From: Streptomyces rimosus
GTDB taxonomy: Bacteria > Actinomycetota > Actinomycetes > Streptomycetales > Streptomycetaceae
Length of the DNA: 64,000 nt
Assembly (NCBI RefSeq): GCF_008704655.1
Contig: NZ_CP023688.1
Coordinates: 1,674,001 to 1,738,000 of the forward strand
Direction: 5' to 3'
Part shown: positions 24,390-33,111 of the stretch, piece after piece
Position numbering within the stretch: the first letter of the stretch is position 1
Layout of the letters: each line of letters opens with the position of its first letter
Position numbers and translations under genes: made by a program
The notes under the pieces: generated by a model
The model's database searches: none
What the model saw: the letters and a program-made list of their open reading frames with translations, nothing else
What the model was told of the DNA's origin: nothing

Positions 24390-25154
24390 TCAGCGGGTGG
24401 TGTAGCCGCCGTTGAGGAAGATCGTCTGGCCGTTCGCCCACCAGCCGTCGGTCAGCAGGTGCCGCACCCACGGCACGATGTCCTCGATCTTGGTGAGGTC
24501 GCCGTTCATCGCCGAGGACTTGTGGAACGCGATGGAGTCCTCGTCCTCCGCCGGATAGAAGAACGGGGTGTCCATCGGCCCCGGCGCGAGGGTGTTGACG
24601 GAGATGTTGCGGCCGAACAGCTCCTTGGACAGGGCGCGGGTGAAGTGCTCGACCGGCGCCTTGCTGCCCGCGTAGACGGAGTACAGACCGGTGTAGGCGG
24701 CGAGCAGCGAGGTGACGATCGTGATGATCTTGCCGCCGTCCTCGACGCGGCGGGCCGCCTCGCGCATGACGAAGAACGCGGCCTTGGAGTTGACCGCGAA
24801 CATCCGGTCGTACTCCTCCTCCGTGATCTCCGTGACCGGCTTCTTCAGCACCATGCCCGCGGTGTTGACACTGTGGTCGATCTTGCCGAACCGGCTGCCG
24901 ACCTCGTCGAAGGCCCGCTCCACCTCCGCCACACGGGTCAGGTCGGCCTGCAGCGCGAACGCCTCGCCGGGGCCCGCGTTGATCCGCTCGACGACCTCCT
25001 CGGCCTGCGCCCGGGAGGAGTCGCTGTTGTAGTGCACCGCCACCCTGGCGCCCTCGGCACCGAGCGTGGTGCTGATGAGAGCGCCGAGGTTGCGGGACGC
25101 GCCTCCGACGAAGGCGACCTTGCCGTCGAGTGTCTTGTCCGGGGTGTTGCCCAT
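24390..25154 (-). CDS. Short-chain dehydrogenase/reductase
   Basis: A 254-residue SDR. The cofactor loop is atypical: VGGASRNLGALI near residues 15-26 (GxxxNxG in place of GxxxGxG), as in enoyl-reductase-like SDRs. The NTAG motif and YAGSK active site are present. The substrate is unknown. ATG 25154 has AAGGAGA upstream. It is downstream of the sigma-factor gene on the same strand but separated from it by two strong hairpins, so it probably has its own promoter. Confidence 0.87.
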   Translation of the reverse strand: MGNTPDKTLDGKVAFVGGASRNLGALISTTLGAEGARVAVHYNSDSSRAQAEEVVERINAGPGEAFALQADLTRVAEVERAFDEVGSRFGKIDHSVNTAGMVLKKPVTEITEEEYDRMFAVNSKAAFFVMREAARRVEDGGKIITIVTSLLAAYTGLYSVYAGSKAPVEHFTRALSKELFGRNISVNTLAPGPMDTPFFYPAEDEDSIAFHKSSAMNGDLTKIEDIVPWVRHLLTDGWWANGQTIFLNGGYTTR

Positions 25155-25250
25155 CACCGTCTCCTTGCACGTGAGCGCCGCGGGGTACTGCAAGGAGGTT
25201 GAACGCCCCGGCGGCTTCCGCAACGGTCCGCGCGCGGATTCACCCGTACG

Positions 25251-25281
25251 CCGCGGGCCGCTCACGAGGAGCGGCCCGCGG
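25251..25281 (-). terminator. Hairpin terminator of the sigma-factor gene (distal)
   Basis: Perfect 13-bp arms, 25251-25263 and 25269-25281, with a 5-nt loop ACGAG. There is no U-tract, as is common for terminators in high-GC actinobacteria. Confidence 0.7.
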
Positions 25282-25286
25282 AGGAG

Positions 25287-25313
25287 GCCGGGGCCCTTCC
25301 GGAGGGCCCCGGC
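25287..25313 (-). terminator. Hairpin terminator of the sigma-factor gene (proximal)
   Basis: Perfect 11-bp arms GCCGGGGCCCT (25287-25297) and AGGGCCCCGGC (25303-25313), 10 bp past the sigma-factor stop. With the next hairpin it forms a tandem terminator. Confidence 0.75.
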
Positions 25314-25323
25314 AGCGGAACGG

Positions 25324-26184
25324 CTACGCCGCCCGGCCCGCCACCTGGTCGCACAGGCGGGTGCAGGTGCGGTTGATGAGGCGGGAGACGTGCATCTGGG
25401 AGATGCCGAGCCGGTCGGCGATCCGGCTCTGCGTCATGTCGCAGAAGAACCGCAGGTAGAGGATCTGCCGCTCGCGTTCGGGGAGCATCCGCAGCTTGGG
25501 GCGGATCGCCTCGCGGTCGACGACGAGGTCGAAGCCGGGCTCCGGGCCGCCGAGGGTGTCGACGAGCGCGTATCCGTCGTCGGCGCCCGGCAGTTCGGCG
25601 TCCAGGGAGAGCGTCGAGTAGCTCTCCAGGGCCTCCATGCCGATCAGCACCTCCTCCAGCGTCATGCCGGTGTGCCGGGCGATGTCCCGGGCCGGGGGGC
25701 GGTGGTCGTCGGGCGCGTGGGTGAGTTCGATGGTGGCCGCACGGACGCGGTTGCGCAGTTCCTGGACGCGGCGGGGCACGTGCAGGCCCCACATGTGGTC
25801 GCGGAAGTGCCGCTTGACCTCGCCGACGATGGTCGGCACGGCGAAGCTCTCGAAGGCGCAGCCGCGGTCCGGGTCGTACCGGTCGACGGCCTTGACCAGG
25901 CCGAGCGCCGCGACCTGCGTCAGGTCCTCGGTGGTCTCCCCGCGGTTGCGGAACTGCCGCGCGAGGCGTTCGGCCATCGGGATCCAGGCGCAGACGATGC
26001 TCTGGCGCAGCGCGTCGCGCTCCGGCCCGTCGGGCAGCGCCATCAGCCTGCGGAAGTCGGCGCCGGTGTCCGGCGCGTCGTCGTGCGGGTGCTTGTTCTG
26101 GGGGGTGCGGCGCGCGCCGCCCGGGCACTCGGTGTGCCGGCCGCGCGAGGCGCCCTGGCGTAGGGGTGTGCGTACAGAGGGCAT
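25324..26184 (-). CDS. SigB/SigF/SigG-type stress sigma factor
   Basis: A 286-residue group 3 sigma factor with regions 2, 3 and 4 in order. Region 2 shows GLVKAVDRYDPDRGCAFESF and VPTIVGEVKRHFRDHMW. Region 3 is LHVPRRVQELRNRVR and following. Region 4 is RMLPERERQILYLRFFCDMTQ and IADRLGISQMHVSRLI. This is the SigB family of Streptomyces, usually controlled by anti-sigma kinases; none lies beside it. ATG 26184 (GGGAG upstream) is preferred over a longer frame from 26346. It probably drives SigB-like promoters seen a few kb away. Confidence 0.9.
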   Translation of the reverse strand: MPSVRTPLRQGASRGRHTECPGGARRTPQNKHPHDDAPDTGADFRRLMALPDGPERDALRQSIVCAWIPMAERLARQFRNRGETTEDLTQVAALGLVKAVDRYDPDRGCAFESFAVPTIVGEVKRHFRDHMWGLHVPRRVQELRNRVRAATIELTHAPDDHRPPARDIARHTGMTLEEVLIGMEALESYSTLSLDAELPGADDGYALVDTLGGPEPGFDLVVDREAIRPKLRMLPERERQILYLRFFCDMTQSRIADRLGISQMHVSRLINRTCTRLCDQVAGRAA

Positions 26185-26514
26185 GGTCTCGGCTCCCTGA
26201 TCGGTGGACGGGGGTCCTCCGTGGGAGCGCAGCCGGAGTGCACGCTCGCAGGGCGAATTCGCTCCCACGGGCGTGCCTCCGGTCCGAAGCACACCGATCG
26301 CGTGCCCGGAGCCGGTGCCGGTAAACGCCCGGGGCGCCGAATCCACCGGGCCGGGCGCCCGGTCCGGAGGTTTCCGGCCCCGGGGCCCGGTAACCCGTGC
26401 GGGACGGCCGCTGACACCGGGTCATGGTCCGGCCCGCAGCGCCGGGACGGCAGGAGCGGCAGGCGTGAGCGCCGGACCCGGGCCCGTACCGAGACGGAAG
26501 GAGCCACCCCCGCC
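26185..26514. other. Divergent 330-bp regulatory gap
   Basis: The gap between the sigma factor (minus) and the enolase-superfamily gene (plus) holds no convincing ORF. It contains the SigB-like promoter match at 26302-26326 for the sigma gene and an AAGGAG ribosome binding site (about 26498) for the plus-strand gene. I see no clear promoter for the latter. Confidence 0.5.
26302..26326 (-). promoter_or_regulatory. SigB-like promoter candidate of the sigma-factor gene
   Basis: On the minus strand GTTT (26326-26323), a 15-bp spacer, and GGGCAC (26307-26302) match the Streptomyces SigB consensus (GNNT-N14-16-GGGTAC/T) with one mismatch in the -10. It lies about 110 bp upstream of the ATG and suggests autoregulation. 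Confidence 0.4.
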
Positions 26515-27606
26515 ATGAACGTCGAGCGGCTGGACGTCACCGCCTACACCGTCCCCACCGACGCGCCCGAAGCCGACGGCACCCTCGCGTGGGACACCAC
26601 CACTGTCATCGTCGTCGAGGCCCGCTCCGGCACGACCACCGGCCTCGGCTGGACCTATGCCGCCGCCGACACCGGCTCGGTCGTCCGCGACCTGCTCACC
26701 CGGCCGGTCCTCGGCCGCAGCGCGCTGGACGTGCAGGGCACGTACGAGGCGATGAGCCGGACGGTGCGCAACGCGGGCCGGCCCGGCCTGGTGGCGTGCG
26801 CGCTGTCGGCCGTGGACATCGCGCTGTGGGACCTCAAGGCGCGGCTGCTGGAGCTGCCGCTGCTGCATCTGATCGGCGCGGTGCGCGCCGCGGTGCCGGT
26901 CTACGGGTCGGGCGGGTTCACCACGTACCACGACACCCATCTGGCGACCCAGCTGAACGGCTGGGTGCACGGCCAGGGCATCGAACGGGTCAAGATCAAG
27001 ATCGGTGAGGAGTGGGGCCGGGCCGTCGAACGCGACCTGACCCGCGTGCGGCACGCCCGTACGGCCATCGGCCCGCACGCCGAACTGTACGTGGACGCCA
27101 ACGGCGCCTACACGCGCAAGCAGGCCGTCCGGATCGGCCAGGTCCTCGCCGACCAGGGCGTGGGCTGGTTCGAGGAGCCGGTGTCCTCCGACGACCTGGA
27201 GGGGCTGCGGGTGGTCCGGGACCTGGTGGTGTGCGATGTGGCGGCCGGTGAGTACGGCTACGACCTGCCGTACTTCGCCCGCATGGCGCCGGTCGTGGAC
27301 TGCCTCCAGATCGACGCGACCCGCTGCGGCGGACTGACGGTCTGGCTGCGTGCCGCGGCCCTCGCCGAGGCCCACGGCCTGGAGGTCTCCGCGCACTGCG
27401 CCCCGCACGCGCACGCCCACCCGGCCGCGTGCGTGCCGAACTTCCGGCACATCGAGTGGTTCCACGACCATGTGCGCATCGAGTCGATGTTCTTCGACGG
27501 CGGCCTCGACCCGTCGGGCGGCACCGTACGGCCCGGCGCGAACCGCCTCCCGGGCCACGGCCTCCGGTTCCGCCACGAGGAGGCGACGCCGTACCGGGTG
27601 CTGTGA
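26515..27606 (+). CDS. Enolase-superfamily enzyme (mandelate racemase/MLE type)
   Basis: A 363-residue enolase-superfamily protein. The capping domain covers about residues 1-125 and the barrel about 130-350. RVKIKIG near residue 160 provides the KxK base, then the metal ligands VDANGAY (about 197-203), FEEPVS (about 222) and the AAGEYGYD region; SAHCAPHAHAH follows. It would racemise or dehydrate an alpha-hydroxy or sugar acid; the subgroup cannot be fixed by eye. ATG 26515 has AAGGAG upstream. It is divergent from the stress sigma gene. Confidence 0.87.
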   Translation: MNVERLDVTAYTVPTDAPEADGTLAWDTTTVIVVEARSGTTTGLGWTYAAADTGSVVRDLLTRPVLGRSALDVQGTYEAMSRTVRNAGRPGLVACALSAVDIALWDLKARLLELPLLHLIGAVRAAVPVYGSGGFTTYHDTHLATQLNGWVHGQGIERVKIKIGEEWGRAVERDLTRVRHARTAIGPHAELYVDANGAYTRKQAVRIGQVLADQGVGWFEEPVSSDDLEGLRVVRDLVVCDVAAGEYGYDLPYFARMAPVVDCLQIDATRCGGLTVWLRAAALAEAHGLEVSAHCAPHAHAHPAACVPNFRHIEWFHDHVRIESMFFDGGLDPSGGTVRPGANRLPGHGLRFRHEEATPYRVL

Positions 27607-27774
27607 GGGGCGGGCGGCGGGCGAACGGGGAACCGGGCGCGGGACCCCACATCCCGCGCCCGGACTCTCCCCACCATCCCTTTTCCCGTGCCCCGCTGTG
27701 CTCCGCGGCCTTCTCCGTGACCGCTCGGCCGGGGCCCGGGTACCAAGGGCCGCGCGCGGTCAAACATCCCCGGG

Positions 27775-28059
27775 TCAGGCGCCGGTACGGGCGCGGGCGC
27801 CGGAGCGGGTACGCCCGGAGGCGACCCAGCGGCGCGGATGGCGGCGCAGGTACTCGCCTTCCAGTTCGGCCATGCGTGCGTTGTGGGTGGCGAGCGCGTC
27901 GCTGGAGCCGTGCAGCAGCGTGTCGTGCCGGGTGCGGTGGATGGTCTCCAGCTCGCGCAGCAGCTGCTGTTCGTCGAGGCGCGCGGGCGGGACTCCGGGC
28001 GTGGCGGTCAGGTCCTGCGCGGGCCGCACAACGTCCGCGGGCGTGTCGTGGGACGGCAT
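27775..28059 (-). CDS. DUF6158-family small protein
   Basis: A 94-residue hydrophilic protein resembling DUF6158: LDEQQLLRELETIHRTRHDTLL followed by ALATHNARMAELEGEYLRRHP and an Arg-rich tail. It is predicted helical, with no signal or membrane segment. Function unknown; such proteins are frequent in Streptomyces stress loci. ATG 28059 has GGAGGGAG upstream. It is divergent from the CBS gene. A GGGTAC at 28102-28097 upstream may serve this gene too, but its -35 spacing (18 bp) is off consensus. Confidence 0.7.
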   Translation of the reverse strand: MPSHDTPADVVRPAQDLTATPGVPPARLDEQQLLRELETIHRTRHDTLLHGSSDALATHNARMAELEGEYLRRHPRRWVASGRTRSGARARTGA

Positions 28060-28075
28060 CGGGGCTTCTCCCTCC

Positions 28076-28100
28076 GTGTCGGGTGCCTCCGTTCGGGTAC
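28076..28100 (+). promoter_or_regulatory. SigB-like promoter candidate upstream of CBS gene
   Basis: GTGT (28076-28079), 15 bp, then GGGTAC (28095-28100): an exact match to the GNNT-N14-16-GGGTAC form described for Streptomyces SigB. It would give a ~220-nt leader to the CBS gene at 28327. Confidence 0.45.
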
Positions 28101-28326
28101 CCGGCGGCTCAACCACCCGGACACGTCCGGCGGCAGGCCCGGCCCGAGCCCCGGAGGCGGACATGGAACTCGGCTTCCTCACCCCACTCACTACCAGGAC
28201 GGGCCCCGGCTCCGCGGGCCGTTTTGGCACCTGTGGCCATCCGGTCCGCCCGGTCGCCTCCTTCGATCGTACGAGCCCGGCCTCCGCTCGGCGCGGCGAC
28301 CGGAACCCGAGACAAGGCGGTCAGCC

Positions 28327-28770
28327 ATGGCACAGTTCGTGAGGGACGTCATGACGTCGGGCGTCGCGGCGGTCCAGCCGGACGCCTCGCTCGTGGAGGC
28401 GGCGCAGCTGATGCGCGCGCAGGACATCGGCGACGTGCTGGTGACACAGGACGGCGTACTGCTGGGCGTGGTCACCGACCGCGACATCACGCTGCGGGCG
28501 GTGGCCGACGGCGTCGACCCGCTCGCCGTGTCCTGCCGCTCGGTGTGCACGCCCGAGCCGGTCTGCGTGGCCCCCGACGACGACATCAGCGAGGCGGTGA
28601 CGCTGATGCGCGCCAACGCGGTGCGGCGGCTGCCGGTGGTGGAGAACGGGACGCCGGTGGGCGTGGTCAGCATCGGCGACCTGGCCCGCGCGCAGGACCC
28701 GGACTCGGCGCTCGCGGACATCAGCCGGGCCGCCCCGGACGGCGGCACGATGGGCCCCGGCCGCGTCTGA
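28327..28770 (+). CDS. CBS-pair domain protein
   Basis: A 147-residue protein consisting of two CBS motifs (about 8-62 and 73-125: VRDVMTSGVAAVQPDASLVEAAQLM; DDISEAVTLMRANAVRRLPVVENG). CBS pairs bind adenosine nucleotides and sense energy state. There is no attached enzyme domain, so it probably regulates a partner. ATG 28327 is the first good start. It lies in the stress region with SigB-like promoters. Confidence 0.88.
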   Translation: MAQFVRDVMTSGVAAVQPDASLVEAAQLMRAQDIGDVLVTQDGVLLGVVTDRDITLRAVADGVDPLAVSCRSVCTPEPVCVAPDDDISEAVTLMRANAVRRLPVVENGTPVGVVSIGDLARAQDPDSALADISRAAPDGGTMGPGRV

Positions 28771-28871
28771 CGGCCGGGGCCGTACCGGAATCACGCCCCT
28801 GTTCGACCGAATTGATCTGATAGGAGCCGGTTGCGGATGAAGCGGATGATGCCGGGCACGTCGGCGTTACT

Positions 28872-28896
28872 GTCTGCGCCCCGCCCTTTGGGGTAC
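28872..28896 (+). promoter_or_regulatory. SigB-like promoter candidate of the PAP2-kinase gene
   Basis: GTCT (28872-28875), 15 bp, then GGGTAC (28891-28896), an exact consensus match, ending 9 bp before the ATG at 28906. Transcription would start at or a few bases before the start codon. Confidence 0.5.
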
Positions 28897-28905
28897 AGGT
28901 GGCGC

Positions 28906-30387
28906 ATGCGAAAGCTGCTGAGCACATGGGACCGCCGGATCTTCGACAGCGTGGCGTCACGGCACTGGCCGGGCGCGCAGCGGGTGCTGCCCCGGCTGAC
29001 GCGCACCGCCGACCACGGCGTCCTGTGGATGGGCATCGCGGCGGGCGCCGCCGTCCTGGGCGGACGGCCGATGCGGCGGGCCGCGCTGCGCGGTGTGGCC
29101 TCGCTGGCGACGGCGTCGGCGACGGTCAACACCCTGGGCAAGCGCTCCGTCCGCCGCGACCGGCCGCTGCTGGACGCCGTGCCGGTGATACGGCAGCTGA
29201 GCCGCCAGCCGTTCACCACCTCCTTCCCGTCCGGCCACGCGGCCTCGGCGGCGGCGTTCGCCACCGGTGTCGCGTTCGAGAACAAGTGGTGGGGGCTGGC
29301 CCTGGCGCCGGTCGCCGCCTCCGTCGCGTTCTCCCGCGTGTACACCGGTGTGCACTATCCGGGCGACGTGCTGGCGGGCGCCGCGCTCGGGGTGGGCGCG
29401 GCGCTGGCCGTACGGGGGCTCGCGCCGACCCGGGCACAGCTGGCGCCCCCGGCGCGCCCGGCGGCCGACGCGCCCGCGCTGCCCGGGGGCCGCGGGCTGT
29501 TCGTGGTGGCCAACCACGCGTCCGGGCAGCGCACCGGGCCGCGCCCCGACCGGGAGCAGGAGGTGCGCAGCGTGCTGCCGGAGGCCGAGGTGGTGCTGTG
29601 CGGCGATCCGGAGTGCCCGCCGATGGACAAGGCGCTGGAGGAGGCCGCCGGGCAGGCCAAGCGGGCGGGCGGCGCGCTGGGGGTGCTGGGCGGCGACGGC
29701 ACGGTCTGCGCCGCGGCGACGGCCGCCGTACGGCACGGCGTGCCGCTGGCGGTGCTGCCCGGCGGCACCCGCAACCACTTCGCGTACGACCTGGGCATCG
29801 AGACCCTGGGGGACGCCGCCCGCGCGGTGACCAGCGGTGAGGCGGTCGCGGTGGACCTGGCCGGTTTCCGTACCGCGCGGGGCGGGGACCCGACGTACTT
29901 CCTCAACACCTTCTCCGTCGGCGCGTACCCGGAGCTGGTGCGGGTGCGCGAGGAGTGGGCGGGCCGGATCGGGGCCTGGCCGGCCGGGGTGCTGGCGGCC
30001 TGGAAGGTGCTGCGCACGGCCGACCCGGTGACGGTGGAGGTCAACGGGAAGCGGCGGGAGGTCTGGTTGCTGTTCGCGGGCAACTGCGCGTACCGCGGGC
30101 TGGGCCTGGCGCCGGTGCGGCGGCACGACCTGGCGGACGGCGTGCTGGACGTGCGGGTGGTGCACGGCGGGCGGCTGGCCCGTACGCGGCTGCTGACCGC
30201 GGCCCTGACGGGCGCGCTGCGGCACTCCCCCGTACTGAGCGAGTCCCGGGTGCGCTCGCTGCGGATCGGCGGGCTCACGGAGGGCAGCGTGCTGGCGTAC
30301 GACGGTGAAGTGGCGGACGCCCCGCGCGAGTTGACGATCTGCAAGGAGAACGAGGCGTTGACCGTCTACCGCCTGCTGCCCGAATAG
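28906..30387 (+). CDS. PAP2 phosphatase-diacylglycerol kinase fusion
   Basis: A 493-residue bifunctional lipid enzyme. The N-terminal PAP2 domain has all three phosphatase motifs: KRSVRRDRP (79-87), PSGH (108-111) and SRVYTGVHYPGD (143-154). The C-terminal half is a diacylglycerol/sphingosine-kinase-like catalytic domain with GGDGT (262-266), PGGTRNHFAYDLG and the C-terminal beta-sandwich. Opposite activities on lipid phosphates in one chain suggest control of phosphatidic acid or undecaprenyl-type lipids. ATG 28906 is chosen over 28831 because the SigB-like promoter ends just before it. Confidence 0.88.
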   Translation: MRKLLSTWDRRIFDSVASRHWPGAQRVLPRLTRTADHGVLWMGIAAGAAVLGGRPMRRAALRGVASLATASATVNTLGKRSVRRDRPLLDAVPVIRQLSRQPFTTSFPSGHAASAAAFATGVAFENKWWGLALAPVAASVAFSRVYTGVHYPGDVLAGAALGVGAALAVRGLAPTRAQLAPPARPAADAPALPGGRGLFVVANHASGQRTGPRPDREQEVRSVLPEAEVVLCGDPECPPMDKALEEAAGQAKRAGGALGVLGGDGTVCAAATAAVRHGVPLAVLPGGTRNHFAYDLGIETLGDAARAVTSGEAVAVDLAGFRTARGGDPTYFLNTFSVGAYPELVRVREEWAGRIGAWPAGVLAAWKVLRTADPVTVEVNGKRREVWLLFAGNCAYRGLGLAPVRRHDLADGVLDVRVVHGGRLARTRLLTAALTGALRHSPVLSESRVRSLRIGGLTEGSVLAYDGEVADAPRELTICKENEALTVYRLLPE

Positions 30388-30468
30388 CGAGATGGCATTC
30401 TCATGATGCGGTCACCCGGCGTACGGTGAGGAGGCCCACCGACCGGGAGCGCGAAGGAGCCGTCCGCC

Positions 30469-31284
30469 ATGCCGCACGAGTCCGCCGTCTACACCCACGG
30501 CCACCACGAGTCCGTCCTGCGCTCGCACACCTGGCGCACCGCGGCCAACTCGGCCGCGTACCTGGTGGGCGCGCTGAAGCCGCACATGGAGATCCTGGAC
30601 ATCGGCTGCGGCCCGGGCACCATCACGGCCGATCTGGCCGCGCTGGTGCCGCAGGGCCGGGTGACCGGGCTGGAGCGGGCACCTGAGGTGCTGGAGCGGG
30701 CGCGGGCCACGGTCGAGGAGCGCGGCCTGGCCAACGTCCGCTTCGTGACCGGCGATGTCCACGCACTGGACTTCCCGGACGCCTCCTTCTGCGTCACCCA
30801 CGCCCACCAGGTCCTCCAGCATGTGGGCGACCCGGTACAGGCGCTGCGCGAGATGCGCCGCGTGACGAAGCCGGGCGGCATGGTGGCCGTACGGGACGCC
30901 GACTACGCGGCCATGACCTGGTACCCGGCGGTCGAGGGGCTGGACGGCTGGCTGGACCTCTACCACCGGGTGGCCCGCGCCAACGGCGGCGAGCCGGACG
31001 CGGGCCGGCGCCTGCGCGCCTGGGCGCGGGAGGCCGGCTTCGCCGACGCCTCGATCACCTCGACCGCCACCGCCTGGTGCTATGCGGCCCCCGAGGAACG
31101 CGCCTGGTGGAGCGGCCTGTGGGCGGACCGCACGGTCGCCTCCTCCTACGCCCGGCTGGCGGTGGACGGCGGCCACGCCACCGAGGACGAGCTGCACCGG
31201 ATCGCCGCCGCCTGGCGGGAGTGGGGCGCGCGGGAGGACGGCTGGTTCGGGGTCCTGCACGGGGAGGTGCTGTGCCGGGTGTGA
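30469..31284 (+). CDS. SAM-dependent methyltransferase
   Basis: A 271-residue class I methyltransferase of the UbiE/Methyltransf_11 type: ILDIGCGPGTITADLA near residue 38, GLERAPEVLERAR, GDVHALDFPDASFCVTHAHQVLQH and MRRVTKPGGMVAVRD. The substrate is unknown; a small quinone or lipid-like acceptor is typical. ATG 30469 has GAAGGAG at 8-9 bases. It stands alone between the PAP2 fusion and CapA genes. Confidence 0.86.
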   Translation: MPHESAVYTHGHHESVLRSHTWRTAANSAAYLVGALKPHMEILDIGCGPGTITADLAALVPQGRVTGLERAPEVLERARATVEERGLANVRFVTGDVHALDFPDASFCVTHAHQVLQHVGDPVQALREMRRVTKPGGMVAVRDADYAAMTWYPAVEGLDGWLDLYHRVARANGGEPDAGRRLRAWAREAGFADASITSTATAWCYAAPEERAWWSGLWADRTVASSYARLAVDGGHATEDELHRIAAAWREWGAREDGWFGVLHGEVLCRV

Positions 31285-31433
31285 GAGTCCGCGCCCGGAC
31301 AGTCGCGCCCTGATGGCGGCCGGGCCCGCACGGTGGGGCCGCGCCCGGGTCCGTACGGGCCCGTACGGCGGCCCCCTGACCCGACCGCCACGGCCGACGC
31401 GCCGCATCGCCCTCGCGGCGGTAGGAAAGATCC

Positions 31434-32615
31434 GTGAGACCCACGCACGGGCGGGCCGCTCCCGCCGCTCTGGCCGCCCTGGCGGCGCTGACGCTCCTGG
31501 CGGCGGGATGCGGCCCCCAGCAGCCCGCCACCGGACGGCACGGCGCCACCCCGGGGCAGCCCGCCGGGGCCGCGGAGCCCGGCGGCTTCACCCTCCTCGC
31601 CACCGGCGACGTCCTCCCGCACACCGAGATCATCGAGCAGGCCCGCAAGGACGCGCACGGCCGCGGCTACGACTTCGGGCCCATGCTCGCCGGGGTACGC
31701 CCGCAGGTGTCCGGCGCCGACCTGGCGATCTGCCACATGGAGACGGTGTACGGCGCGGACGGCGGACCCTTCACCGGCTACCCCGCGTTCACGTCCCCGC
31801 CGCAAGTAGCCGCCGCCCTCAAGGCCACCGGCTACGACTCCTGCTCCACCGCCTCCAACCACACCCTGGACGCCGGTGCCGACGGGGTGCGCCGCACGCT
31901 GGGAGCCCTGGACGCGGCGGGCGTACGGCACGCCGGTTCGGCCCGTTCCGCCGACGAGGCGGCCCGTCCCGCTCTGCTCAAGGCCGGGCGGGCGACGGTC
32001 GCCCAGCTCGCGTACACGTACGGCACCAACGGCATCGCCGTACCCGAAGGACAGCCCTGGACGGTCGGTCTGATCGACCGGGACACGATCCTCACCGATG
32101 CGCGGGCCGCCCGCCGGGCGGGCGCCGACGTGGTCGTGGTCAGCCTCCACTGGGGCACCGAATGGCAGCAGGAACCCGACGGGCAACAGCGCGCCCTCGC
32201 CCGTGACCTCACCGCCGCCCGCACCGGCGACCGCCCCGACATCGACTTGATCATCGGCACCCACGCGCACGTCCCGCAGGCGTACGAGAAGGTCAACGGC
32301 ACCTGGGTCGTCTACGGGATGGGCGACCAGCTGGCGGGCTACATGTACAACCCGCAGGGCGCGGTGGACTCCCGCGGCAACCAGAGCTCGATGGCCCGCT
32401 TCACCTTCGCCCCGCCGCACGCGGCGGGCGGCCGCTGGAACGTCACCAAGGCGGAGTTCATCCCGCAATTCACGGACGTGGACCGCGACTTCCGTGTCCT
32501 CCCGCTGACCGAGGCGGCGCCCCGCGGCTCCGCCTACGCGCGCGCCCGCGACGCCATCCGCGACGTGGTCCTGTCGCGGGGCGCCGCCGACGACGGCCTG
32601 ACGATGACCGGTTGA
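31434..32615 (+). CDS. CapA-family lipoprotein (PGA_cap)
   Basis: A 393-residue predicted lipoprotein. Residues 1-25 form a signal peptide ending in the lipobox LLAAGC. The rest is a calcineurin-like CapA fold: LLATGDVLPHTEI, GADLAICHMETV, STASNHTLDAGADGV, VVVSLHWGTEW and IIGTHAHVPQAYEKV. CapA proteins take part in poly-gamma-glutamate export or related phosphohydrolysis; no capBC genes are nearby. The GTG start at 31434 has AGGAAAG upstream. Confidence 0.88.
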   Translation: MRPTHGRAAPAALAALAALTLLAAGCGPQQPATGRHGATPGQPAGAAEPGGFTLLATGDVLPHTEIIEQARKDAHGRGYDFGPMLAGVRPQVSGADLAICHMETVYGADGGPFTGYPAFTSPPQVAAALKATGYDSCSTASNHTLDAGADGVRRTLGALDAAGVRHAGSARSADEAARPALLKAGRATVAQLAYTYGTNGIAVPEGQPWTVGLIDRDTILTDARAARRAGADVVVVSLHWGTEWQQEPDGQQRALARDLTAARTGDRPDIDLIIGTHAHVPQAYEKVNGTWVVYGMGDQLAGYMYNPQGAVDSRGNQSSMARFTFAPPHAAGGRWNVTKAEFIPQFTDVDRDFRVLPLTEAAPRGSAYARARDAIRDVVLSRGAADDGLTMTG

Positions 32616-32629
32616 ACGGTTGACCGGCT

Positions 32630-32657
32630 GACCTGCCGACCTGCCGACCTGCCGACC
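32630..32657 (+). repeat. 8-bp microsatellite (GACCTGCC x 3.5)
   Basis: Three exact copies of GACCTGCC plus a half copy lie 15 bp past the capA stop, in the 118-bp gap before the VOC gene. Likely a replication-slippage tract with no evident role. Confidence 0.8.
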
Positions 32658-32733
32658 GGGGGCCGGGGCGTCGGCCGGGGGCGAATCCCGCAACTGATCG
32701 CGTTCGGCGCGGCACCCCAACTACGCTTTCCCC

Positions 32734-33084
32734 ATGGACATTCTGGGGACCTCGCTGCGGGTGTGCGTGACCGACCTCGACGCCGCGGTCGGCGTCTACG
32801 AACGACTGACCGGCGCCGAGGCGATGCGCTTCCACCACGGTGGCGTCTCGGTCGCGGCCGTCGGCTGCTTCTTCCTGATGAGCGGTCCGGAGGCGCAGCT
32901 GTCGGTCCTCCGCAAGATCACCGCGACGCTCGCCGTCGAGGACGTGGACGACGCGGTGGCCGACCTGACGGCGGTCGGCGCGCAGATCATCGCGGGCCCG
33001 CTGCCGACGCCGATCGGCCGCAACGTCGTCGCCCGTCATCCCGACGGCTCGGTCTTCGAGTACGTCGACCGCAAGGCGGCCTGA
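32734..33084 (+). CDS. VOC-superfamily protein (glyoxalase/bleomycin-resistance fold)
   Basis: A 116-residue single-domain VOC protein: LRVCVTDLDAAVGVYERLTGAEAMRF at the start and RNVVARHPDGSVFEYVDRK at the end, including the C-terminal metal-ligand Glu. The substrate is unknown. TACGCT (32722-32727) lies six bases before ATG with no Shine-Dalgarno, suggesting a leaderless mRNA. It converges on the oxidoreductase gene with a 27-bp gap. Confidence 0.85.
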   Translation: MDILGTSLRVCVTDLDAAVGVYERLTGAEAMRFHHGGVSVAAVGCFFLMSGPEAQLSVLRKITATLAVEDVDDAVADLTAVGAQIIAGPLPTPIGRNVVARHPDGSVFEYVDRKAA

Positions 33085-33111
33085 CGCCCGGAGGCGGCGC
33101 CGTGCCCGGCG

